Origin: Dyadobacter sp. NIV53
GTDB taxonomy: Bacteria > Bacteroidota > Bacteroidia > Cytophagales > Spirosomataceae
DNA length: 64,000 bases
Reading direction: 5' to 3'
NCBI RefSeq assembly: GCF_019711195.1
Contig: NZ_CP081299.1
Coordinates: 6,358,501 to 6,422,500 of the forward strand
A program made the position numbers and the translations under genes. The first letter of the stretch is position 1. Each line of letters opens with the position of its first letter. The notes beneath the pieces were generated by a model. That model made no database searches. It was given only the letters and a program-made list of their open reading frames with translations, and had not been told where the DNA came from. Below, piece by piece: positions 56,703-64,000 of this stretch.

Positions 56703-57037
56703 ATCATTTTCAATTCAGAGGCTGTCAAAGGAATTGAACTCCACAGATCGGCGCGTATTGCTCTAATTTCTTCCAGCACTTTAAGCGCATAGGAAGTAGT
56801 ATAGTAAATGCGTTTGCGTTTACCTCCTCTTTTCAAAGTGGCTTCGCCGAAGGCTGAGGTGAGAAAGCCTTTTTCTTCCATCCGTTTCAATGCCGACTGA
56901 ATAGACCCTACACTTAGTTTTTCTTTCAACCGTGTTTCCAGCTCCCTTTTTATCTCCGCTCCGTACGCATCGTGCTGTAAGGCTGCTACTGTAAGCAATA
57001 CGAGCTCTTCGAACTCACCCAGTTTCGTCTTCTTCAT
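56699..57037 (-). CDS. PadR-family transcriptional regulator
   Basis: The 112-residue protein has the PadR winged helix: LGEFEELVLLTVAALQHDAYG, EIKRELETRLKEKLSVGSIQ and the wing RKRIYYTTSYALKVLEE. It overlaps the permease gene start and most likely represses its own operon, with two 16-bp direct repeats upstream as candidate operators. The inducer is unknown. Confidence 0.93.
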   Translation of the reverse strand: MKKTKLGEFEELVLLTVAALQHDAYGAEIKRELETRLKEKLSVGSIQSALKRMEEKGFLTSAFGEATLKRGGKRKRIYYTTSYALKVLEEIRAIRADLWSSIPLTASELKMI

Positions 57038-57053
57038 GATCTGCTATTAATCG

Positions 57054-57104
57054 TAATTGCAGTTAATATAAGTACTTTATTTTATTCTTAATTGCAGTTA
57101 ATAT
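57054..57104 (-). promoter_or_regulatory. Two direct 16-bp repeats upstream of padR
   Basis: TAATTGCAGTTAATAT occurs at 57054-57069 and again at 57089-57104, exactly repeated and 35 bases apart, in the upstream region of the padR-permease operon. The spacing is a little over three helical turns, which suits two regulator dimers on one DNA face. This is a likely operator pair. Confidence 0.6.
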
Positions 57105-57520
57105 TAAATAAAATAATATTTTTAATTCAGTGCGGTGAATATCAGTGTTTTATATTTTGAAAAATATTTAGTGTACAAATGGAATGATGGGTTAAATTAA
57201 AAGAAAGTGCGGCAGCGGCCTGGTCGGCCATGCCGCCGCAAAAGGCGCCACGGGTTTAGCGTAGCAAATTAAAGGGAACAAATGAGCTATAATCAGATCT
57301 CAGCCCCATCTTTAGAGATGTTTTGAAAATAGTCTGGTATGAAGCATAGCGACTTTGTCCCATTTTCTCATTTAGGATCAGTTTTGAATTGAAAAAATAA
57401 CCAGTTGTCGCATAATTTGCGACCAACAGAAATAATTGCATCAAGATTGTAAACCTTCTGGTTTCGTTTTACTTCTCTTTTTCCCTCCATTTGAACTATT
57501 AAGAGATCCTTAATAGTTGC
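57105..57520. other. Interval with a GC-rich hairpin, no gene
   Basis: No gene is supported. At 57209-57236 a GC-rich stem (GCGGCA/TGCCGC with inner GGCC/GGCC) stands out from the AT-rich surroundings. It may be a REP-like element or the trace of a deleted gene. A 62-codon minus-strand frame at 57256-57444 has no recognisable features. Confidence 0.4.
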
Positions 57521-57700
57521 CTATTTTGTCAGCTCACCTTCATCGAATACATTGCTAAGGTGCATATTACTATTAGGCACCGTCGTATGAAACAAGACAG
57601 CCATCATCTTCTGCGCCAGCCAAACTGTGTCTTGTTCAAATTTTACTTCAACCTGAGTTTCACCATCACCACTTTGATAAATTTCTATTTGATTCTCCAT
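57521..57700 (-). CDS. Short RhuM-like N-terminal protein
   Basis: A complete 59-codon frame reads MENQIEIYQSGDGETQVEVK, DTVWLAQKMMAVLF and NVFDEGELTK, corresponding to the first 60 residues of RhuM-family proteins, and then stops. The same region is present at 12042-12167 in another degraded copy. It could be a remnant or a stand-alone small DNA-binding protein. No other RhuM domains follow. Confidence 0.55.
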   Translation of the reverse strand: MENQIEIYQSGDGETQVEVKFEQDTVWLAQKMMAVLFHTTVPNSNMHLSNVFDEGELTK

Positions 57701-57808
57701 TCCAAAGATTTAATAATTCAAATTTAAGGATAACCTGATGAATGAAGAATAACACCTATAATCGCATTACTGATAAGATCATTCGGCAATGCGAAGTATG
57801 CTTATTTA

Positions 57809-59908
57809 TCAACGCGCTAATGGCTCCAAATAAAAAGTCTGGCTGAAAGCACCGTTTACAGCGCTGTCCCAGGCTTCTATGCGCATCCATTTTCTGCCTT
57901 TCAGTTTAGGATGGAACTGAAATTTTTGCTCGCCGAATGCGCGGGTGTTTGTTAGTTCGATTTGTTCCCTGTACACTTTTTCCCCGTCGCCCGATATGAC
58001 CTCCACAAAATTCATCGGGAAAGTCCAGCTCAATTTTAAGTCTACATCGGCCGTGCCGTCGGCATTCAGCGTGAGCGTTTCACCGGACAACTTTCCGTTT
58101 ACTTTCAGTTCATGTATCAGTACTTCTCCGGTGGTTCCGAAGAATTTCCCATGCTGCATCGCGTCTACAACGGGTTTCCAGCCTGAGTCAAATCCGGGCA
58201 GCTGGTTCAGCATCATGTAATTGACATTCATATGTGCATACATTTCGTTCTCCTGCGTAACTGTGAACAGGTCGGCTTCTGTGATCACGGTTTTTTTCTC
58301 TCCCCAATTGTTCATGTCATCCAGCAGATCAAGCACGCGGTTACCCAGCCGGGGCTGCGAAAGATCGGCAGGCATCGCTTTCCAGGCTGCACCCATAAAG
58401 CGGTCGGATTTGAAGAACGCTTCATGGTTATAAATGTCAGGGGTATTAACCGATCCCTTGGTTCGCGCATGAGCAGTCCAGGCCAGTCCCTGTTCATCCT
58501 GTAACAATTTCAGCATGTCTTTTTTATCACCAATATGGTACACTTTGCCAAATCCCGGCTTGTCTTCGACGAAAGGCGTTTCTTTATCACGCGACATAAT
58601 CCAATAAACGGGTTTTGGGAAAATTTGCAGCCAATGCCCGCCGAAAAATTCGTTGGGTTCTTCTCCTGGCATAAGCAGAAAGTTGTTGTCCGACAGTCGC
58701 CGGCATTGCTCAAACAGCGCTTTCAATTCCCTGAGCCGAAGTGAATCCGGGCCTTTGGGATGAGCAGTATAGTGAAATTCTCCAAGGTGGACCATATCCA
58801 GGCCGAGCCGCTTGAACACTTCGACAAACTCAGGTTTTTCCGGAACCGGTTTGCCCGCCAGCACGACATTCATGATAAACTCATTATGAAAATGGCTTGA
58901 CATCGTTTTGAAGCCCGGAAGCCTGACGTAACGATCAGAATTTGTGAATTTTTTAACGGCATCAATAGCTTGATTACCTTCTGCATTACTTATCAGACAG
59001 AAAAAATTCATACGCTGCTGCGTTCCGGGAGGGGCATTAAACCACGGAACAAAGCGGCGGTCACCTTCCAGTTCCTGCCGGATCCCGATACCGTAACCAT
59101 CGAGCATTTTCCTGTAATTATTTCCATGCCAGATGAATTTCAGGTTGAATGCTTCATCAAGCGGATAAAAATATTGGTGTGGTGCAGGGAAAATGGCCAT
59201 TGAACCGCCTTTGCTTCCGGCAGCGATGGTGCGGTATTTCACGCCCAGGTTTCTTGCCGAATCACTATATTGTACAGCCGCCGACTCCATCTGATCAGCC
59301 GTGTTCGTCCAGGAAAGATTTGTCCATTTCTGCGTTCTGCTAACCAGTCCGGCATCATACACGATGGCTGTTGCCTCAGCTTTGGTTGACATTACGGCTG
59401 CAATATTAAACAGGGGGCTGCCGTTGTAAAAAGTCACTTCGAGTACCCCCGAAAACCGGTCGGCGGTAAGGCTTCCGATTGTTACCACGGTGCGGGTGCC
59501 AGTACTCCTTACTGCAATATTAGTTTTTTTGAGGACTACCTTAAAAGTCTGAAAAGGCCGCAGAGGTACTTTATCGAAAAATATATTCCATCCGTTCTGT
59601 GACATCAGGTCCCGTTTTCCTACGGTCAGCAAAAATGCTGCATCCAGATCTTCTGACACAATAATCGGCTCCGTTTTCGTACCAAGAGCGATTCGTTTGA
59701 ACAAAGGATTGGAAGGTGACATATCAAATTGTACTTTCCCTGATTTACCTTCCCCGGTTGGCCAGGTAATCTCCACCAGCTCCTTTTGTATCCAAAGTGT
59801 AGCTTCACCTTTCCGGTTGAATTTTTCTGTATTGAATTTTAGTTGAGCCTGCGCCGTTAATATTCCTGTTACCAGGATGGCGGTTAAAATAAAAGATCTG
59901 AGTTTCAT
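57809..59908 (-). CDS. Large secreted PHP-like metal-dependent protein
   Basis: The 699-residue protein has a signal peptide (ILTAILVTGILTAQAQ), an N-terminal beta-rich domain (about 20-320) and a region with PHP-type metal ligands: SHFHNEF around residue 338, MVHLGEFHYTAHP, LMPGEEPNEFFGGHW and LAWTAHARTKG. A C-terminal beta-domain follows. PHP domains are metal-dependent phosphoesterases or related hydrolases; a secreted, fused version of this size has no clear assigned function. It stands alone on the minus strand. The call rests on the spacing of His and Glu motifs. Confidence 0.55.
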   Translation of the reverse strand: MKLRSFILTAILVTGILTAQAQLKFNTEKFNRKGEATLWIQKELVEITWPTGEGKSGKVQFDMSPSNPLFKRIALGTKTEPIIVSEDLDAAFLLTVGKRDLMSQNGWNIFFDKVPLRPFQTFKVVLKKTNIAVRSTGTRTVVTIGSLTADRFSGVLEVTFYNGSPLFNIAAVMSTKAEATAIVYDAGLVSRTQKWTNLSWTNTADQMESAAVQYSDSARNLGVKYRTIAAGSKGGSMAIFPAPHQYFYPLDEAFNLKFIWHGNNYRKMLDGYGIGIRQELEGDRRFVPWFNAPPGTQQRMNFFCLISNAEGNQAIDAVKKFTNSDRYVRLPGFKTMSSHFHNEFIMNVVLAGKPVPEKPEFVEVFKRLGLDMVHLGEFHYTAHPKGPDSLRLRELKALFEQCRRLSDNNFLLMPGEEPNEFFGGHWLQIFPKPVYWIMSRDKETPFVEDKPGFGKVYHIGDKKDMLKLLQDEQGLAWTAHARTKGSVNTPDIYNHEAFFKSDRFMGAAWKAMPADLSQPRLGNRVLDLLDDMNNWGEKKTVITEADLFTVTQENEMYAHMNVNYMMLNQLPGFDSGWKPVVDAMQHGKFFGTTGEVLIHELKVNGKLSGETLTLNADGTADVDLKLSWTFPMNFVEVISGDGEKVYREQIELTNTRAFGEQKFQFHPKLKGRKWMRIEAWDSAVNGAFSQTFYLEPLAR

Positions 59909-60078
59909 GTATGGTCTTTAACAATTCTGACATTACTTTTTATTAATTGGCATAAGTAAATGCCGGCGGGCTTTTACCCGGTTTTAAACCGTTTTTAGGT
60001 AAGCAAAGTAATTTTATGTCCTATTTTAGTAGCTGAAAAGAATAAGGTTGGTAAATAGGAAAAGCATTTGTGAAGTGC

Positions 60079-60609
60079 TCAAAGGGAAGGTGAATCTTGC
60101 CCTAAACCAAAGTTCATTATATATTCCCATGGACCCTGATGATAGCGCCACAAGTCAATGCCATAGATGGTAAAGCTGAATGGTTTGAAATTCTTCGCTA
60201 AATCCGCCTGTAGTTTTTTTGCAGCCTGAGATTCTACTTTGTTTTGTATTGTAATATGAAAGTTTCTTTTCTGCCGGTCCTGGTCGGTCAGAAAATCAAA
60301 CCAGTTTTTTTGAAGCTTCTGATGAAGTAAGGGCAGCTCGGGCGATGCAATTTTAAAAGCAGTCCCATTTCCAAGAGATACAATAGACTGGGCATTGACC
60401 TCGAAAGGCAGTTGATCTATTGCCAGTTTTTTAAGATCTTCCATAATCCACGGTTCATCTGGTAAAGCATGAAAGAGAGTCAGATGTGCATCCAGATAAT
60501 TACGCTCAGCCGGAAAATGCTGTTTTCGCAGTTTGTTGAAGTAACTTTGTGCATACGTGCTGATTGCAAGTGTGGCAACCAGTGGCTTCCGTTTTGATTG
60601 CTCTGTCAT
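60079..60609 (-). CDS. 2H phosphoesterase (2'-5' RNA ligase-like)
   Basis: The 176-residue protein has the two H-x-T signatures of the 2H superfamily: His42-Leu-Thr44 in AHLTLFHALP and His118-Ile-Thr120 in NFHITIQNK. These enzymes cleave or form 2'-5' or cyclic phosphodiester bonds in RNA or nucleotides. The cellular substrate is unknown. The gene is monocistronic and divergent from the DUF4180 gene. Confidence 0.85.
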   Translation of the reverse strand: MTEQSKRKPLVATLAISTYAQSYFNKLRKQHFPAERNYLDAHLTLFHALPDEPWIMEDLKKLAIDQLPFEVNAQSIVSLGNGTAFKIASPELPLLHQKLQKNWFDFLTDQDRQKRNFHITIQNKVESQAAKKLQADLAKNFKPFSFTIYGIDLWRYHQGPWEYIMNFGLGQDSPSL

Positions 60610-60715
60610 CAGGCGTTTTGTTTTCTAATTTAGGTTTTTATAACTGAAATCAATTTTTATCTAAATAAAAACAGGAAGTAATGCATGCGTTTTTTGAAAT
60701 AAACAACATTGATTT

Positions 60716-61075
60716 ATGGATATTTTAATACACGAAATGAATAATACCAAAATAGCGGAGATTACCTCAGAAATTATCCTGGTCTCCAATCCTGAGGACA
60801 GCCTTCAGATACTTGCAGATATTTATTACCAGGATATTGATAAAATAATCCTGCATGAGAAGAATTTCAATCCGGAATTTTTTGAGCTTAAAACTGGCAT
60901 GGCTGGCGAGATACTGCAAAAATATTCCAATTACAAAGTAAGGCTGGCCATCGTCGGGGATTTTTCTAATTATAAGAGTAAAAGCCTTAAAGATTTTATC
61001 TTCGAGAGTAATAAGAAAAACCAGATCAACTTTACCAGATCTGTTGAGGAGGCTTTACAAAAGCTATTATTGTGA
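60716..61075 (+). CDS. DUF4180 family protein
   Basis: The 119-residue protein matches DUF4180 (DILIHEMNNTKIAEI, DSLQILADIYYQDIDKIILH, GMAGEILQKYSNYKVRLAIVGDFS, here cited in part). It is a small alpha/beta fold with no known activity. It is a single gene, divergent from the 2H phosphoesterase. Confidence 0.85.
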   Translation: MDILIHEMNNTKIAEITSEIILVSNPEDSLQILADIYYQDIDKIILHEKNFNPEFFELKTGMAGEILQKYSNYKVRLAIVGDFSNYKSKSLKDFIFESNKKNQINFTRSVEEALQKLLL

Positions 61076-61203
61076 GGAATTATTTGCTGCTGAAATGATT
61101 ATTTAATGTAAATATCTTTATGGAAATACAGTACAAATATCTGATTTTGACGGTAATGTGTTTCAGCCACAACGGGTTTTGAATTCTGGTGAAAATTGCG
61201 GAT

Positions 61204-61686
61204 TTAACCTGATGTGTTCTTCCAGTTCTTTTTTATAAGTGCATATTCAGCATTGTTTTCCGCTTCTTTCCATCTGGTGAAAAATATGGTAGCGGCTTCG
61301 GCTTTTTCCTGTTCGCCGGTACCTTTTTCCAGAAGCTGGTAGTCATGATCTTTATCATATTTTTTGCCGCCCTTGTAATTGGCATACCGGCGTGCGCGGG
61401 TAAAGCCCATTTGTAAATATTTGCGCGCCATATCGGCTCCGACAAAGTCTTTCTGATCCAGATAAGCCAGAAAAAGGTCATAAATTTTACGGCTGCTTTC
61501 CTCCGCAATGACTTTGGTTTTAAAACGCCAGAATTGTCCGATTTCTGATTTATACGGTTCACAAATCAAAACACCCTGTTCACCTTTTCCAACGCGGTAT
61601 AGTTCAGGGTGTTCCCGATAATCGATATCAGGTTTCCAGGCATAGGCTGGCTTATCGAAATTCAGGTACGAAGGTTTGTCGCCCAT
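61204..61686 (-). CDS. DUF4385 family protein
   Basis: The 160-residue cytoplasmic protein matches DUF4385: PAYAWKPDIDYREHPELYRV, GVLICEPYKSEIGQFWRFK and the basic GFTRARRYANYKGGKKYD. The family has no known activity; the basic central segment suggests nucleic acid contact. It precedes no obvious operon partner. Confidence 0.82.
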   Translation of the reverse strand: MGDKPSYLNFDKPAYAWKPDIDYREHPELYRVGKGEQGVLICEPYKSEIGQFWRFKTKVIAEESSRKIYDLFLAYLDQKDFVGADMARKYLQMGFTRARRYANYKGGKKYDKDHDYQLLEKGTGEQEKAEAATIFFTRWKEAENNAEYALIKKNWKNTSG

Positions 61687-61813
61687 GGATGATCGGAAAG
61701 TATACTGACTTCTGCAATCGGATTGATCTGACTATATTTAAACTATCACAAATCTTACGGATAGCCAGAAACTGACTAATAGTTTTTTCAAGCAGAATCA
61801 TTCAATTTAAACT

Positions 61814-61842
61814 AAAAAAGCTGCCTCTTTCAAGGCAGCTTT
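61814..61842 (-). terminator. Terminator of the DUF2383 gene
   Basis: On the minus strand AAAGCTGCC and GGCAGCTTT form a perfect nine-base stem around an eight-base loop, followed by a T-run. It lies 20 bases downstream of the DUF2383 stop codon. Confidence 0.85.
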
Positions 61843-61861
61843 CAACTAATTATTTTTTAGA

Positions 61862-62317
61862 TCAGGCCTTTGCAGCATCGCGCAAAGCTTTAATCCGGTC
61901 ATGGGCAGCATTTATTCCCTGCGCCTGGCTGCTTACAGTTGCGATAACATCAGAAGGAAGTTCACCTTCGCTTAAAGCATCTTTATACGCTTTTTTGATT
62001 GCATCTTCGCCACGTTCTGCTTCGGACAGAATACTTGCGCGGTCGCTTCCGCCAAACAATGATTTTACATCAATCCACGCACGGTGTAAAGTACCGCTTA
62101 CACTATTGCCTGTTTCCACTTCTTCAGCCGAACCAACTATTGCAGCCAGTTCCTGTCCGTTTTTACGGCTTTGTTCTGCATACTCCTGAAAAAGCTCTTT
62201 CAGGTCAATGTTTTCATCATTAATATCTGCGATAGCCTTTTCAAAACCAGCTACGCGGTCATTGTTGATTTCGATCAGGTCATTAAGTACTCCAGTTGCA
62301 TTTGTTGTAGTTGCCAT
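61862..62317 (-). CDS. DUF2383 (PA2169-type) four-helix-bundle protein
   Basis: The 151-residue all-helical protein matches the PA2169/DUF2383 family (VLNDLIEINNDRVAGFEKAI, AEQSRKNGQELAAIV, SEAERGEDAIKKAYKDALS). It is ferritin-like in shape and is usually stress-induced, with unknown function. It ends at a strong terminator. Confidence 0.88.
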   Translation of the reverse strand: MATTTNATGVLNDLIEINNDRVAGFEKAIADINDENIDLKELFQEYAEQSRKNGQELAAIVGSAEEVETGNSVSGTLHRAWIDVKSLFGGSDRASILSEAERGEDAIKKAYKDALSEGELPSDVIATVSSQAQGINAAHDRIKALRDAAKA

Positions 62318-62697
62318 AACAGTTTTTCTTTTTGTTGAAATAAATCTTGGTTTTAATTCACTGTTATGAAAACTGTGCCAAAGTATAGTTTTCCTCAGCT
62401 CCTTGATTGTTACGTTTAGTGGCTGTTTAAGTGAATTATTTATACAAAATGTGTTGATATTTCAAATTTTAAGCGATTTATCACCCATTATTATGAACTC
62501 AATCTATACAATTCAAAATTTGTCATCTTATCCTGATGAAACGATTTTCTTTATCCAACCGGGCAAATTCTTACACAGCCCGCTTATATTCCTGTCTGGA
62601 TTTTATCATTATAAAGATGGTACCCATGCTCTGCTTTAACTGGTAGTAACTATGGTATCACCTTTGTGAAATTGGTTCAACAGGGCCTGTTTAGCTA
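62318..62697. other. Gene-free interval
   Basis: About 380 bases with no convincing gene. A plus-strand frame of 78 codons (62403-62639) is hydrophobic at first but unlike any family I recognise and is not annotated. No structured element was seen. Confidence 0.4.
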
Positions 62698-63634
62698 CTA
62701 TTTCCCTTCGTACGCCTCCTGCAATGTTGCAATATCCAGCTTTTTCATCGGTAAAAATGCCTGTGTGATCCGGTTGATCTGCTCACGATTACCTTCATCC
62801 ATCATTTGCTCCATGGCGGTTGGTGAAATCTGCCAGGATAAGCCATATTTATCTTTCAGCCATCCGCATTGTTCAGCTTCAGGAACTGACGATAATTTTT
62901 TCCAGTAATAATCTATCTCTTCCTGATCTTCACAATTTACCAGAAGTGAGATAGCTTCATTGAAATCGAATTGGTGTTCCTGTGCGCTGTCCATGGCAAC
63001 AAACCATGTATTTTCGATCTTAAAATCCGCATACATGACCGTGCCTTCCTTGTCTGGCTGCTGGCCTTCACCGTAACGGAATATAGAGCCGGATTGTGAG
63101 TTTTTGAAAACAGAAACATAAAAGCTTATAGCTTCTTCCGCCTTTCCGCAATTGTCCCCTACAAACATAAGTGAAGGAATGATCGCCGGTCTTGGCTCAC
63201 CTTCGGAACCTGTAAGTATCAACTGCCATGACAGGCCGTATTTATCCTGGATCCAGCCATATCGCTCACTAAATGGGTATTTATCAATGGGCATGAGCAC
63301 ATTACCACCGTCTGCCAGTTTGTTCCAGGCCTCATCTAATTTTTCACGGGCATCTTTTTCCGGCGCCGCAGATGAGCCAAACAACAACGGGTCAAAATTC
63401 ACCATGAACGAGATAGACGGATTAAATTTAAACAGCGGGCCTGCATTGATGGCCATGAATTTTTGGCCCCAAAGCTCGAACGTTACCACGTCGGTATCAC
63501 CCGATGGTGTATTCTCTAGCGTAGTAGTGCTGGTTACCCTTGAATTGGGGAACAGAGATGTATAAAATGCTGCTGCTTCTTTAAGCTTCCTTATCAAACC
63601 AAAGATGCGGGATAACTTTTGCGAATGTTTCCAT
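62698..63634 (-). pseudogene. Double-domain VOC/PhnB-like protein, frameshifted near the start
   Basis: The frame from 63597 lacks a proper start. The true ATG is at 63634 and gives METFAKVIPHLWFDKEA followed by TAA; one base fewer in the AA at 63583-63584 joins it to KEAAAFYTSLFPNSRV. Two PhnB/3-demethylubiquinone methyltransferase-like VOC domains follow (about 1-140 and 145-300), each with ISFYVSVF or AAFYTSLF, and each ending in DKYGLSWQ. Members bind metals and small molecules; no activity is assigned. The total length is about 312 residues after correction. Confidence 0.78.
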
Positions 63635-63734
63635 ATCAGTCAATTTAATATTTTTTTGGAAAGTGCAACCATAACTATGCCAGTGGGTTATTGTCAATTC
63701 TGTTAATAACGGATCATAAAATGGTGTATAGAAA

Positions 63735-64000
63735 TCACTGCAAATCACTTTTATTATAGAAATAGCTGGCTGAGTATATATCTGCAGGGGTTTCTGTACT
63801 TAATGATTCAGAAAACAAAAGCGTAAATACGACTGATATAACAATATTTGATGTACATAATTCAAGTTTTTCATAGGATTGTCCATCATTTAGAAAAGAG
63901 CGTCCATTTTCTATAAGGTTATTAACAGGGAAATTTGTGAAGATATAAATAGTACTATACTGATTTATTTTTTTACAATATGGAGTTAATGACTGGCTTT
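63735..64000 (-). CDS. Possible 3' end of a gene from the right
   Basis: A minus-strand frame is open from the right edge for 87 codons and ends at TGA 63735-63737. No family is recognised. The length of an uninterrupted frame in this AT-rich stretch is suggestive but not proof of coding. Confidence 0.35.
   Translation of the reverse strand, partial: SQSLTPYCKKINQYSTIYIFTNFPVNNLIENGRSFLNDGQSYEKLELCTSNIVISVVFTLLFSESLSTETPADIYSASYFYNKSDLQ

Noticed and set aside
57256..57444. A 62-codon minus-strand frame upstream of padR
   Set aside because: Low-complexity hydrophobic sequence without conserved features or a clear start signal.
62403..62639. A 78-codon plus-strand frame
   Set aside because: No recognisable domain and no upstream promoter; treated as intergenic.
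1..64000. CRISPR arrays, rRNA, tRNA and prophage structural genes
   Set aside because: None seen: no regularly spaced repeats, no cloverleaf-like segments that I could support, and no phage-type gene block.

Overview
The window looks like a chromosome segment of a free-living, aerobic, saccharolytic Bacteroidota, most likely a Cytophagales bacterium close to Dyadobacter (inference). The support is a SusC/SusD pair with an N-terminal STN domain plus FecR and an ECF sigma factor, PadR-linked FtsX-type permeases, many TANNTTTG-type -7 promoter boxes, and moderate-to-low GC. No rRNA, tRNA or CRISPR array was seen.

Layout. 1-1244: left-edge lipoprotein gene and an acyltransferase, translationally coupled on the minus strand. 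1430-2797: mnmE. 2889-12167: a defence island on the plus strand: hsdR, a DUF1016 PDDEXK nuclease, hsdS, a PrrC-like anticodon nuclease with a complete ABC ATPase and an R-E-H triad, a frameshifted hsdM, another PDDEXK-type protein and a RhuM-like remnant. 12393-18502: histone-deacetylase-like hydrolase, MgtC, a frameshifted siderophore-type TonB receptor and its PepSY partner. 18503-19712: about 1.2 kb of apparently decayed DNA. 19713-22651: HxlR regulator divergent from an SDR/NTF2 pair, then a NUDIX-fold regulator whose catalytic glutamates are gone, facing a perfect 16-bp-armed palindrome. 22858-25143: TolB-like and FG-GAP exported proteins.

25387-41647: a polysaccharide-utilisation-like locus: FecR, SusC (with STN), SusD, a PQQ dehydrogenase with an internal cytochrome c, a DUF1080 3-keto-glycoside hydrolase-like protein, a PmoA/DUF6807 protein and a Gfo/Idh/MocA oxidoreductase, followed by a convergent ECF sigma factor and an alpha-L-rhamnosidase-like gene interrupted by an in-frame TAG. 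The combination suggests oxidative, 3-keto-type glycoside breakdown rather than plain hydrolysis.

41955-53974: LLM flavin oxidoreductase, AraC regulator and a divergent catabolic cluster (hydrolase, IorB-like molybdenum hydroxylase, cupin, carboxylesterase, aldo/keto reductases, NTF2-like proteins, flavodoxin) in which many genes are truncated or frameshifted and which ends at an IS OrfA remnant. Two promoters in it share a four-block motif at identical spacing. 54045-57700: PadR plus FtsX-type permease, with 16-bp direct repeats upstream, and a second short RhuM-like ORF. 57809-64000: a secreted PHP-like protein, 2H phosphoesterase, DUF4180, DUF4385, DUF2383 and a frameshifted double VOC/PhnB-like gene.

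A recurring theme is single-base indels, mostly in homopolymers (hsdM, TonB receptor, iorB, esterase, NTF2, VOC), plus nonsense changes in the rhamnosidase and flavodoxin genes. These are either real decay or assembly error, and read-level checking would decide which.
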